Below are positions 27,047 to 35,521 of a DNA stretch of 64,000 bases, in pieces. Both the position numbers and the translations under genes were made by a program. The DNA comes from Candidatus Zhuqueibacterota bacterium. Lineage in GTDB: Bacteria; Zhuqueibacterota; Zhuqueibacteria; Oceanimicrobiales; Oceanimicrobiaceae. The stretch spans positions 62,001 to 126,000 of the forward strand of contig JAJDAD010000112.1 in assembly GCA_029262055.1 (NCBI GenBank), in the 5' to 3' direction. The stretch's first letter is position 1. Every line of letters begins with the position of its first letter. Below the pieces are notes generated by a model. The model saw only the letters and a program-made list of their open reading frames with translations. It did not search any database and was not told the origin of the DNA.

Positions 27047-27668
27047 CAGAACCGGCGATCAACCACTGTGCCGCGAAATAGGTTGTCAGGTTCAATGCGC
27101 GGGCCGGTTTGAACGCCCCCCGGAAGCGATTAATCGCCAGAATTGTGTCCGAAATGACAAATAGAACCGCTCCGGTGAAGGTTAGGAAGGCCTCGCTTTG
27201 ACCTGTTTGGCTCCACCGCTCCCAGGCCAACCAGGCCATCACCAGAATGACTCCAATGTAGATGAGAACCGGCAGCCTTAGTTTGCCGAGAGAGGAGGCG
27301 ACAATAAGGTAGATAACAATGCCGTAGATGACTAAAGGAATCAATGGCCACCATAGCAGCGCGTCAATTCCTGACGCAAAGGCCGCAATGTAGAAAAGGT
27401 GCGCTATGAGAAATGCAACCAGCCCGGCCACGAATCGATCCGAGGGCAGCATTAAGAAAACATCGCCTGCCAGGGAGAAGATGAGACCGGTTATTATCAT
27501 GTATTTGTAGAACGGGAAGGACGCCTGTCCCAGGATGGCGATCAGCCAGATTAGCACCATTGTCAGGGGTTTGAAAATATAGACCTGCTGCCGTGCCTCA
27601 CGATATTCCGCCCTAATGTGAATGAAGGCCGAAAGTACAATCAAAAGCGTGAGCATAGATGCTACCAT
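27027..27668 (-). CDS. YhhN family membrane protein (lysoplasmalogenase-like)
   Basis: About 213 residues with eight membrane segments and YhhN/TMEM86 landmarks: KPLTMVLIW, GLIFSLAGDVFLMLP, FLIAHLFYIAAF and GAVLFVISDTILAINRF. Family members hydrolyse the vinyl-ether bond of lysoplasmalogens (TMEM86B); the bacterial role is less clear. The ATG at 27668 has GAGG about nine bases upstream. The last residues (GSVGGSVF) overlap the kinase-sensor remnant, so the original C-terminus may have been altered by that junction. Confidence 0.8.
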   Translation of the reverse strand: MVASMLTLLIVLSAFIHIRAEYREARQQVYIFKPLTMVLIWLIAILGQASFPFYKYMIITGLIFSLAGDVFLMLPSDRFVAGLVAFLIAHLFYIAAFASGIDALLWWPLIPLVIYGIVIYLIVASSLGKLRLPVLIYIGVILVMAWLAWERWSQTGQSEAFLTFTGAVLFVISDTILAINRFRGAFKPARALNLTTYFAAQWLIAGSVGGSVF

Positions 27669-28074
27669 TTCCCCTGTCCTCAAACTGGACGGTTCTATGA
27701 TGACCGTTCCGGCGTTAAGATTGACTGTCTACTTCAGCATCACTTCTACAGGCCGCTCACAGGAGTTTCACGCTGCCATGGCCGGTTTGGCGTCAACCCC
27801 TACGGATTCAATGAAATGGGAATTCTATTGCCCGCATCATATGTCTTGTCACTCAATAAGTCGAATAGAGAGGGCTGTATTAGCGAAACAACAACACAGC
27901 CAACCCGCAAGCGGTGCGGTCTTCGCGCCGTTGTCGGACCCTTTGAGAATCGACACAATCTGATGCTTAGCGATTCATCATGCAGAGTTCCTTGAGTGAG
28001 TGGGAATAATGCCGCGTTTTGCGACTGGTCCGACGCGGAGCAGGCAACCAGTCCGGCACCTGCCCAGCAGTTGC
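27669..28074. other. 406-bp stretch with no recognisable gene
   Basis: Between the YhhN and VOC genes, both on the minus strand. Reading frames here are short, with no ribosome site and no protein-like pattern. Composition is mixed and the segment may be decayed sequence, in line with the remnants on either side. Confidence 0.4.
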
Positions 28075-28437
28075 TTATCGCACTTGCCAAAGCCCCTGTT
28101 CGATCCCACCATTTTCATAAATCGCTATTATGCCGTGTCCGGGTATCTCCATGCGTTCTAGCAAAATCCTGGCACCCAGTTGCGCCGCCGTCTGAACGGA
28201 AGCCTGGACATCAGCCACTGCAAGGTAGGTACGCACAATCGGCTTCTCAGTGGAATGCATGGGAGCACGAATCCCACAGAGTGACCCGCCCGGAAGGTGG
28301 GCGACACAGGCGTTCCCCAATGCGGGGTCCATTGACTGGAAGTCCCAGCCATGAGACTTTGTGTAGAGATCGCACATGGCCTTAACATCAGGCGTGACGA
28401 TCTCGAGATAATAAACTGAGTGTTCCGGAACAACCAT
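28075..28437 (-). CDS. VOC (glyoxalase/bleomycin-resistance fold) family protein
   Basis: About 120 residues with the paired beta-alpha-beta-beta-beta pattern of vicinal-oxygen-chelate proteins: HSVYYLEIVTPDVKAMCDLY at the start, YLAVADVQASVQTAAQLGA in the second module, and a closing GIIAIYENGGIEQGLWQ. The final glutamate region and the first His could bind metal, but the set is incomplete and the substrate is unknown. The ATG at 28437 is chosen for its GGAGGA nine bases upstream; an in-frame ATG at 28482 is possible. It lies 54 bases after the frameshifted SDR gene on the same strand. Confidence 0.75.
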   Translation of the reverse strand: MVVPEHSVYYLEIVTPDVKAMCDLYTKSHGWDFQSMDPALGNACVAHLPGGSLCGIRAPMHSTEKPIVRTYLAVADVQASVQTAAQLGARILLERMEIPGHGIIAIYENGGIEQGLWQVR

Positions 28438-28491
28438 CGGCGTCTGTCCTCCGTGTTTACGAAGTGCTTTGTTCAATACCATATTGTTCGT

Positions 28492-29276
28492 CTATCCACG
28501 CCGAAAACCACCTTCTGAATTAATCACTTGACCAGTAATCCATTGTGCATCATCGGAAACCAGCCAGCTGATCATGCGTCCAGCATCATCCGGTTGGCCC
28601 CATCGATTTTGCGGCATTCTGTCTAAAACTGCTTTGTTTACATCATCGTTCGGTGTATAGGTTTCTGTTGGTCCGGGATTAATAGTATTTACTGTTATCC
28701 CTTTTCCAATCACTACATCAGAAAGGCTCTGGGTCAGTTGATGTAACGCACCTTTTGATGCAATATAGGCAAGTTCATCATTCTGTGGTGCAAGATGTGC
28801 CCGGAAGTAAGCAAGATTATACGCCCGCCTTTCCTGCCATCATGTTGGTTAATATACTCTTTGATGAGTAATAAAGAAGCACGGACATTAATTGCAAGAT
28901 GCAGGTCAATCTCTCTGGCTGTTAAATCGTAAATGGATTTCAAAGAATCGTATGTGTGGTTTATTATCAAAATATCAATATGATGAAAACGATTGACCGC
29001 AGCTTCAATTAACTGTGATGGAGAATCGGGATTATTAAAATCAGCTTCGTGTTGTTCGATTTGAATATTATATTTACTCAAATCTTCATGAATTAGCTCT
29101 AGTTCATTATTGGCAACTTGGAGGGACATCATTCTATCGTATTTGCTGAAGGAATGTAAAAACAGGGTGGCCCCACTAAGAGCAAGCTTGTCCGCAATGC
29201 CAAAACCGATGGATTTTCGTCGACTTACACCTGTAATCAATGCTACCTTGTTTTTCAATGATGACATCTTTTCCAC
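28492..29276 (-). pseudogene. SDR-family oxidoreductase broken by one frameshift
   Basis: Two frames together make one complete short-chain dehydrogenase. The first (29276-28734) has LITGVSRRKSIGFGIA, IDILIINHT and GGRIILLTSG, and then derails. Reading one base over from about 28800 restores HLAPQNDELAYIASKGALHQ with the catalytic YxxxK, followed by INPGPTET and WITGQVINSEGGFRRG. The break fits loss of a single base near 28798. Codon use is much more AT-rich than in the neighbours, and the sequence style recalls Firmicutes SDRs, suggesting recent transfer. A base-calling error cannot be ruled out. Substrate unknown. Confidence 0.8.
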
Positions 29277-29305
29277 TCAATCATGCTGCCTTTCGGGAGA
29301 AAGGG

Positions 29306-30916
29306 TCACACTTTTTCCTGACTTGCTATCTTCATTGGCTGCAACTTCTTATACGTAAGACTACGCCACGCCCATTCCAGGGGGCCAAAACGATAAGTCT
29401 CCAACCACCATTTTGAAAAATGAATCTGGAATATAAGGATTGCAATCACAATCAGCATTTGCGGAGTCCTCGAAATCTTACCGAACATTCCACCCGCATA
29501 GCCATGGAATATACCAGTGAGAATGACCGTCTGCATGATGTAGTTGGTCAGCGCCATTCGGCCCAGAGGCGTCAATTTGCCTAGAAGTCGATGCCATCGT
29601 TCAGATTGAATCATACAGGTGATTAAGCCCAGATAACCTGCTGCCATCAAATACTGCCCTGTGCTGAACAGTATCATTCCGATAGAAAGAAATACGATTA
29701 AGCCCTCTGTGGCCGGATGTTGTAACACCAATAGCCCACCCACGGTAAAGGTCAGGCCGAAGCCCATACCAATCCACGCCATATAGGAAAAGAGTCGTGT
29801 ATGCTTGCCGTGTTCTCTCATTATTCCGCTGGAAATCAGCCAGTAGCCTAAAAGGAAGATTGGTAACAAAATAAATAGCGAAAGCAGCGGCGTCATCATA
29901 AGCCTGAAGAGTGTATCTTTGACGCGGAATTGGGTGGCCTTCCAATAGCTTCCTTCAGTATATGCGTTTATTTCTACGTTTGCCTTTTCTTTCTTCTTCG
30001 CCCGGTCCTTGAGCTTTTCTTTTACTTTTTGTGCCAGTATTTCCTCCGGTGTCATATCTTCTTCACTGCGGTCCTGAGCACTTGTTTCTTGAAACTTGTC
30101 GCGAGTGGCGCGCTCTTGATCCGCCTGGACGGATGTAGACGCCGAAGATTGTATTTCACCAGACGGTTGTATTTCAGGTATGCCGTCCTCTCCTGGGTCA
30201 CCGCTATCGTGAGTTACTGCTGCTTGATCGCTTTCGGCCGTATTGTCATCTGCCTGCTCGAGCGATTTAACCTCGATGAGAATTTCCTGTTGCTCTTGCC
30301 AGCGTGTTTGCAGGCGATTGGGGTCATAGGCGGCACCGGCCCCGATACCGGCTATCACGGAAATTGCAGAAGGGAGAAACAGCCAAATCAGACCGATCTT
30401 TAATAAGGATCGTGGGTTGTCGAATTTTTGAAAACGCTTTCGTTTGAATAGACAGAGCAAGCCGAGGAATAGTAGTCCGGCAAACGCATAGTCATGGAGT
30501 ATATCTCCACTCCAGAGAAAGACCATGTGCAGTATGCCTATGGCAAATAGCACTGCCATCCTACGACTAAACCAGGCTGTGAACGGTTTCCCACGCTCTC
30601 TGGCACGCAATAGCATAACCCCGAAGCCCATACCAAAGAGCAAAGCGAACAACTTGAAAAACTTACCTTCCACGAAACACCGGATGAGCCAGCCCACCGC
30701 ATGGTCCAGTCCCAAAAGGTTCTTGTCGAATGTTGTAAGTTCAGCAATTGGGCGTCCGAACCATTCGATGTTCATCAGCAGAACACCGATCAGTGCAAAG
30801 CCCCGCAGAATGTCCATTACATCGATACGTTCTGATGCGGAAACCGGTGCTAACTCGGGTATTGCATCAACGTTCCGTTGAAACTCACTGGGTTTTGCAT
30901 CGTCCAGTGCTGTCAT
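29306..30916 (-). CDS. DUF418 family membrane protein with long charged insert
   Basis: 536 residues. It begins with the family hallmark ERIDVMDILRGFALIGVLLMN and has about eight to ten membrane segments; the DUF418 region near the C-terminus carries GRMALTNYIMQTVI and a closing FGPLEWAWRSLTY. Residues about 205-320 form a hydrophilic Glu/Gln/Asp/Lys-rich insert between membrane segments, longer than usual for the family. DUF418 proteins (YeiB-like) are of unknown function. The next gene upstream on the same strand is about 350 bases away, beyond a repeat copy. Confidence 0.85.
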   Translation of the reverse strand: MTALDDAKPSEFQRNVDAIPELAPVSASERIDVMDILRGFALIGVLLMNIEWFGRPIAELTTFDKNLLGLDHAVGWLIRCFVEGKFFKLFALLFGMGFGVMLLRARERGKPFTAWFSRRMAVLFAIGILHMVFLWSGDILHDYAFAGLLFLGLLCLFKRKRFQKFDNPRSLLKIGLIWLFLPSAISVIAGIGAGAAYDPNRLQTRWQEQQEILIEVKSLEQADDNTAESDQAAVTHDSGDPGEDGIPEIQPSGEIQSSASTSVQADQERATRDKFQETSAQDRSEEDMTPEEILAQKVKEKLKDRAKKKEKANVEINAYTEGSYWKATQFRVKDTLFRLMMTPLLSLFILLPIFLLGYWLISSGIMREHGKHTRLFSYMAWIGMGFGLTFTVGGLLVLQHPATEGLIVFLSIGMILFSTGQYLMAAGYLGLITCMIQSERWHRLLGKLTPLGRMALTNYIMQTVILTGIFHGYAGGMFGKISRTPQMLIVIAILIFQIHFSKWWLETYRFGPLEWAWRSLTYKKLQPMKIASQEKV

Positions 30917-31021
30917 GGCTCTCCTCGATAGGATTATGTTTACAATTAGCCCTTCTATTCGTAATAGACCTCATTTTCCGTAGTGAGGGTCTATTATTCA
31001 TAGGTAACTTGGAACAACGCT

Positions 31022-31228
31022 CGCAGGGGATTGACACGCCCCACGCTTTTTTGCCATGAAATCCCCTGCGTAATCAATTGACAGGGAATTCCATTGTTGT
31101 CAATTATCTTGTAGCGGGCCATCTGAGCTTTTGTCCATACAAAGACCTGCGGGGGATACAATCCCTCACCCATTTGTTCCGCGGGGGATTACTCGGAAGT
31201 GGTGATGGTTAACTGCCAAATCCCCCGC
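31022..31228. repeat. palindromic intergenic repeat, copy A
   Basis: Contains two hairpins: CGCAGGGGATT (31022-31032) with AATCCCCTGCG (31060-31070), and GCGGGGGATT (31181-31190) with AATCCCCCGC (31219-31228). The spacer between them (TCAATTGACAGGGAATTCC ... CATTTGTTCCGCGG) recurs at 32.8-33.0 and 34.35-34.6 kb. This copy lacks about 60 bases present in the other two. It fills the gap between DUF418 and the 94-residue orphan. Confidence 0.75.
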
Positions 31229-31265
31229 AAGCCTGAAGCAATTATTCTAATCAAAACAGTAGGCC

Positions 31266-31550
31266 TTATTCAAAATATCGTTGATACCGTTTAGCGAAGC
31301 CCATTGAAGCAAGCATTTTATCAAAGGCCGACATGACATCATCTATACGTTCGCTAATATCTCTGAGAGCTAATTCAGCATATTGTTCGCCTGTGGCATC
31401 TTTGTCATCAACACCTTCTTTTAGGTATTTTTGTGCTTCAGGTATCCTGCTTTCAGTGGCATCATTTAGAGCATTTGACCACGCTTCAAAGTTCTTAGAC
31501 GCTTCAATGAATTGGATTTGCGTTTTCATATCCGCTGGTGCTTTAGGCAT
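31266..31550 (-). CDS. 94-residue acidic orphan protein
   Basis: A soluble, mostly helical protein with no signal peptide or membrane segment; it is rich in Ala, Glu and Lys, with conserved-looking blocks such as FEAWSNALNDATESRIPEAQ and MLASMGFAKRYQRYFE. AGGAGA lies five to six bases before the ATG, which supports it as a real gene. It follows the coding remnant at 31596-31816 on the same strand. I do not recognise a family. Confidence 0.6.
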   Translation of the reverse strand: MPKAPADMKTQIQFIEASKNFEAWSNALNDATESRIPEAQKYLKEGVDDKDATGEQYAELALRDISERIDDVMSAFDKMLASMGFAKRYQRYFE

Positions 31551-31595
31551 TGTCTTCTCCTATTTTTTCGGGCTGGTCTCCCGATGGGGATAGGC

Positions 31596-31816
31596 TTATT
31601 TTTCAAAAACAAAATCTGGGTCAGCAAACCTTTCAAGGTTCTCGATTCTTTCAAGAATAAGGTTCTTCGTTTCTTTTTCGAGTTCAGGATTGTCTCGGGT
31701 TTCTACTTCCTCAAGATAATACGCAGTTGCAAAAGCGGCATTATCTTCGCGTCTATATTCTTGCCAGGCTTCTTCAATTTCGAACCCACTGGCGCTATAT
31801 CCACTCCAGCCAGTGG
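31596..31816 (-). pseudogene. start-less coding remnant (about 70 residues)
   Basis: On the minus strand a frame ending at the TAA at 31596-31598 reads as a coherent, charged, helical tail: FEIEEAWQEYRREDNAAF ... NLERFADPDFVFEK. It has no ATG, GTG or TTG before it runs into the GNAT gene, which ends at 31817. It looks like the 3' end of a gene whose beginning has been lost, now fused behind the acetyltransferase. Its acidic helical style is similar to the 94-residue orphan just downstream. Function unknown. Confidence 0.4.
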
Positions 31817-32353
31817 TCAGGCGACCAACTTCACAGGCCTTTCCATGATGAGATCCGTCTGTTGATCGCTCCCCAAAACGAATTCCTTAATGCCTGCTCT
31901 CACGAATCCCCACTTCTCATAAAATTGTACCGCGCGTATGTTTCTCTCCCATACGCCAAGCCAGATCGTTCGATTTCCATTCCTTGCAGCCGTTTCAAGG
32001 CAGGCCTTCATTAAGGCTGCACCATATCCCTTGCCTATGACTTTTTGCTCAACGTAGATCCGCACCAACTCCATCGGGCGTGGGCCGTTCACAGAAGTAG
32101 CGCCTTTGCCATCGCGAAGCATGGCATACCCGATCGCTTTGCCCTCTTCATGAGCAAGGAGAAACGTCGAACCCGGATTGGCAATTTCGGCTTCAATCTG
32201 CTCTGTTGAGAAACTCCAAGCTAGGTATTGTTCCATGTCTTCGGGACGATTGTGCTCCCCAAAGGAGGCTTCGAAGGTGCGAGCGCCGAGATCAGCTATC
32301 GTGCTCGCGTCTCTTTCTGTTGCCCGGCGAAAACTCAGGGTTGGACTTGCCAT
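31817..32353 (-). CDS. GNAT family N-acetyltransferase
   Basis: 178 residues with the GCN5 fold: N-terminal FRRATERDASTIADLG, the beta4 strand MELVRIYVEQKVIGKGYGAAL containing the acetyl-CoA-binding Q/R-x-x-G-x-G/A loop (here KVIGKGYG), and the C-terminal NIRAVQFYEKWGFVRAG. It transfers an acetyl group from acetyl-CoA to an amine of unknown identity. It is probably complete. It is followed without a gap by the start-less remnant. Confidence 0.88.
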   Translation of the reverse strand: MASPTLSFRRATERDASTIADLGARTFEASFGEHNRPEDMEQYLAWSFSTEQIEAEIANPGSTFLLAHEEGKAIGYAMLRDGKGATSVNGPRPMELVRIYVEQKVIGKGYGAALMKACLETAARNGNRTIWLGVWERNIRAVQFYEKWGFVRAGIKEFVLGSDQQTDLIMERPVKLVA

Positions 32354-32540
32354 TCTATCTCCGCCTACACCTCTTCGAACTGGTTGACAATTTCATGTGC
32401 ATTCGAATTGGTTATGTGGTGTGTACTTAAACGCTTTATCTGAGGGAAGCAGTTGGTACGGTTGCGGTTGGTAGGAAAGTCCAAAATTCTCCTCCAAATC
32501 ACAGCTTAGCAGTCGTCTTCGTAGAATGTTACAGCAGTAT

Positions 32541-32780
32541 AATTATGTCGCTCCTGATATGCAACTGAAATTCAATAGAATGGAGTGAGGAGTCAGTCGG
32601 GTGGATTGGACCTACGTTTTGAAGTCGACACTTACCTTTCATGGGTTCCCCCGAGCTTTCTTTGCAACAGGGCCTGGTTGATTGTGCCATCCGCCAAATA
32701 GCGATAAAGGTCCTTTCCGGGACGCAGGGTTTCGGTGTAATCTTCGTGTGCTCTCACCGCGGTCGCAGGGACCTCAAATA
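32541..32780 (-). repeat. direct repeat of the amidase 3' end, copy 1 (truncated)
   Basis: This 240-base segment matches 35522-35747 in the same orientation: the shared downstream flank (ATTATGTCGCTCCTGATATG) and the last 48 codons of the amidase gene. The match ends abruptly near 32780, where repeat copy B begins. Confidence 0.8.
32632..32778 (-). pseudogene. C-terminal fragment of an N-acetylmuramoyl-L-alanine amidase
   Basis: The last 48 residues match the C-terminus of the intact amidase at 35600-36232 (35 identical by my count; FEVPA.AV.AH.DYTETL.PGKDLYRYL). The rest of the gene is replaced by palindromic repeat sequence. The position equivalent to the zinc-ligand Cys (TLCPG) is Arg (TLRPG), as expected of a decaying copy. 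It cannot be an active amidase. Confidence 0.75.
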
Positions 32781-32790
32781 CTCTCCGCTC

Positions 32791-33005
32791 CCACGCTTTC
32801 TTGCCATAAATCCCCTGCGGAATCAATTGACAGCGGATTTCCTTCCGGCTCGACAATCATTCTGGGCACGGCTGCGTGGATGCTGAAATAAACTCGATTG
32901 TCGTCTAATTATCTTGTAGCGGACCGTCTGAGCCTTTGTCCCTGCAAAGACCTTGCGGGTTATTGACTCCTGACCTGTGGGGGGTAGAATCCCCCGCGAG
33001 CGTAC
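32791..33005. repeat. palindromic intergenic repeat, copy B
   Basis: Shares CCACGCTTTCTTGCC, AATCAATTGACAG, CATTCTGGGCACGGC, GCTGAAATAAACTCGATTG and TGACTCCTGACCTG with copies A and C. Here the terminal GGGGG and CCCCC arms are nearly adjacent (32978-32998), so the second hairpin's loop has been lost. It begins where the amidase duplicate stops. Confidence 0.75.
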
Positions 33006-33185
33006 AAAGCCGCGTGTCGCACAAGCATCTTTTGGTCTGTCAAGGGTGTCCGCGCGGAGTGTGAGATTAGAGGATGGAAGTCTGAAGGTGGAGAATAGTT
33101 GATGACTTTACATACTACTTTCACAACGGGCGATGAGCTTTTGCACAAACTTCTCAGATCAATGATAGATTAATATTGTATGCGC

Positions 33186-33788
33186 CTAAAAAACCTTCTT
33201 GAGGGCAAAATTTAGTAACTCAGTACCAAGGACACCGGAGGCGCTCGCAATCCAGTCTTTCATTGAAAACCCCTCTCCGCCCAGGCTGCCATAACGTTCC
33301 CAGGGAACGACGCTGTCCTTTACTTCCCACCAAGTAATAATCGTCAGGGAGAGCTTGATTCTCCTGAGTGGTGTGGAACGGGCAATCCCTGCCTGGTCAA
33401 GACCAATCAGCACTGTATGGCCAGCAGCGGCTGCGGCGAAATGTTCCACCTTGTCATATTTGGACAGGTACCCGCCATTGGTCGATGTCCATTTATCCCT
33501 TTCCCAAGGCAACAGTCGCACTTGATGCTCCGATAGGGCAAATGCTGTAAACATCAACACACCACCAAAGTCCAAGGTCCATTCTGTAGGAGTTCGGGGC
33601 AACAAGATGTTCCCAAGCGTGAGTCTATCCTCGTTTTTGATTTTGGAGTTTTGTAGGCTCTGGTCAGATGAGCTGTGATTCAAGCCGGGAGAGGCTTGGC
33701 TTACTGGCTCACTTTGCTCCTGACCCAGAATGGGCGAATAAATAGCTGAAAGAACAATAACACTCACGACAGGAGTCATGATTCCCAT
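33186..33788 (-). CDS. secreted DUF2279-like protein
   Basis: About 200 residues: signal peptide (about 1-23, ending ILGQ), a Ser/Gln-rich stretch, and a domain with DKVEHFAAAAAGHTVLIG and WWEVKDSVVPWERYGSLGGEGFSMKDWIASASG. The DK.EHF plus W.EVKD plus DW.A. pattern resembles the DUF2279/YfiM-like periplasmic lipoprotein group; function unknown. GAGGAGG lies six bases before the ATG at 33788, which decides the start over the upstream ATG at 33803. No operon partners are evident. Confidence 0.7.
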   Translation of the reverse strand: MGIMTPVVSVIVLSAIYSPILGQEQSEPVSQASPGLNHSSSDQSLQNSKIKNEDRLTLGNILLPRTPTEWTLDFGGVLMFTAFALSEHQVRLLPWERDKWTSTNGGYLSKYDKVEHFAAAAAGHTVLIGLDQAGIARSTPLRRIKLSLTIITWWEVKDSVVPWERYGSLGGEGFSMKDWIASASGVLGTELLNFALKKVF

Positions 33789-34198
33789 CACACACCTCCT
33801 CACATAATGTTCAATCTATATATACAAGCATTAACATAAATTGCAGAAATTTAATATTCAAGCCTGAACGTCTGGAGATAATGACTTTGGTGGGTTGATA
33901 AAGAGTGTTTGGCTAAAACCGGATACTCATGAAGTATTCTGTATCCTTGCTACCAGGGCAGCCTCTTGAATTGATTCAAACAAAACAGGAGTACCTGGCT
34001 TGCAAGTCATTAATCCACAACACTCCGATACCCCGTTCGATTTGGCATGGAAATCGGAGTTATTCACTTTTGTATCTGAAATTCTCACCCCTTCTGCGGC
34101 GAGCTGGCTGCCAAAGAAGAGTCTTCCTGTGACCGGAGTGTTTAGCTTAATGTCCATTTCTGATAGAGGCAGTTTCGGTTTGCTCGAAGTGGGCTTTT

Positions 34199-34261
34199 TC
34201 AGAAAATGCGATGGGGTTCTTTCCTGTGCGGGTTGTTGTGTATGTATTCCAGCTTCTGGAC
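34199..34261 (-). pseudogene. C-terminal scrap of a REP-associated (IS200-like) transposase
   Basis: The frame ending at 34199 reads VQKLEYIHNNPHRKE, matching the conserved KL.YIHNNPV.. helix near the end of Y1-type REP-associated transposases (RAYTs). The remainder of the enzyme, including the catalytic Tyr region, is absent. It lies about 90 bases from palindromic repeat copy C. Confidence 0.5.
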
Positions 34262-34351
34262 AGCAAACGTTGTTCTAGCAGAGAAGCTGTAAATGGCACT
34301 TATGACGCTTGTAGCGGATTCATGACACGATGCCCAACTATTATCAGACCC

Positions 34352-34612
34352 CTGAGGAATCGATGAACAGGGAATTCCATTTCCGCCCGGCAAAATCATT
34401 CTGGGCACGGCAGTGGGGAGGCTGAAATAAACTCGATTGTCGTCAATTATCTTTTCGGGGGTCGTTTGGGCCTTTGTCCTTGCAAAGACCCTGCGGGTTG
34501 TGGACTCCTGACCTGCGGCGGGATACAATCCGCCACCCATTTGTTCCGCGGGGGATCATTCAGGGTGCTGGCGGCTAACTGTCAAATCCCCCGCGAGCGT
34601 GGATAAGCAGCT
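34352..34612. repeat. palindromic intergenic repeat, copy C
   Basis: The fullest copy. It includes CAGGGAATTCC, CATTCTGGGCACGGC, GCTGAAATAAACTCGATTG, TTGCAAAGACC and the hairpin CGCGGGGGAT (34547-34556) with ATCCCCCGCG (34586-34595). It is close to the transposase scrap, consistent with a REP-type element family. Confidence 0.75.
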
Positions 34613-34979
34613 GCAAAGCCGTGAGGCTTTGTGGGAAGAAAGCCTGTAGCAAGGCAGTGAGCCAGAGCCTGCCATGAGCGATACCGAAGGGAACAGAGAC
34701 ATCCCCCGCTTTCGCGAGGGCAGGCACCTAAGGCCGGGTCCGGGGTAAGCTGGCACATGATAGTAAAAGGCTGTGGCAAATGATCATTTCATCAGGATGG
34801 GTAAGCAAGGTCTGGAGCCACCTGCCACACGGACTTTCTTTCTGATATCTCTATTCGTCTCGGACAGAATGCACAAGTTAGGTAAGCTCCAATCGCCACA
34901 GGCTGAAGCCATGTGGCACACGGTCTCCTATCCTTTCTTGTCAGGGCCACCCGCCCGGCACTTCCTGCTGTATCGGCCT

Positions 34980-35495
34980 CTACGGCTGGGCACCACGCCC
35001 TAGAGGAAACTCGATACCCCCGAAAAAAACGTGGGGGCCACTGACCCCGCCGTGTCTACCGCGCTGAACTCCAAATCGGAGCCTTGGTGCACGCGCTCGA
35101 GGATTGACCGCCACGCCAAACACAACTCGGAAAACCTCGCCTCCGAACTCTGGTTCTGTCAGCAAGCCGACACTGGCTCCTATAAACGGAGTGAAGACGG
35201 CGAGAGGCAGAGGCTTTGCTTCTAGCCCAAGCTCTAGTGTTAAGAAATTTTCGTCAGCGGAAGAATATGCTATACCTGCGTCAAAACGAAGGTATCCTGT
35301 CTGGTCAACCTGTCTTGCCACACGGATACCCAGCCAGCCCCCCTTATCCGACCAATTGTGAGGTTCAGCTTGCCCTGCCTCGACACGAAGAAACCACGGC
35401 GGGCGTGTCTGTGCCCATAGCGAGTCGTTAGCGCCCGCGATAATGATCACAACTAGTAGCGCACGGAATCCGTGGCTACACCTATTGCATTTCAT
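34980..35495 (-). CDS. small outer-membrane beta-barrel-like protein
   Basis: About 171 residues: signal peptide (about 1-29, ending LWAQ), then alternating polar/hydrophobic strands (YLRFDAGIAYSS, FLTLELGLEAKP, FTPFIGASVGLL, FRVVFGVAVNP, HVFFGGIEFPLG) as in eight-stranded barrels. The ATG at 35495 is preferred because GGAG lies eight bases upstream; the ATG at 35522 gives an odd N-terminus. It is downstream of the amidase on the same strand and may be cotranscribed. Function unknown. Confidence 0.65.
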   Translation of the reverse strand: MKCNRCSHGFRALLVVIIIAGANDSLWAQTRPPWFLRVEAGQAEPHNWSDKGGWLGIRVARQVDQTGYLRFDAGIAYSSADENFLTLELGLEAKPLPLAVFTPFIGASVGLLTEPEFGGEVFRVVFGVAVNPRARAPRLRFGVQRGRHGGVSGPHVFFGGIEFPLGRGAQP

Positions 35496-35521
35496 GGAAA
35501 TTGCTCCAAAAAGGTTATTCA

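Larger units (their letters stand above)
33789..34979. other. 1.2-kb gene-poor stretch with transposase scrap and repeat copy C
   Basis: No intact gene. Besides the remnant at 34199-34261 and the repeat at 34352-34612, the part from 34613 to 34979 has a GC-rich, partly palindromic section (34680-34745) and two related CACCTGCCACACGG / CCATGTGGCACACGG strings. I could not assign these. Confidence 0.5.

Noticed and set aside
34199-34540. 113-residue protein spanning repeat copy C and the transposase scrap
   Set aside because: Only the last 20 residues look like a known family; the rest is repeat sequence read through.
34580-34779. Small minus-strand genes in the GC-rich part after repeat copy C
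   Set aside because: Several overlapping frames exist but none has a ribosome site or protein-like pattern; probably non-coding.
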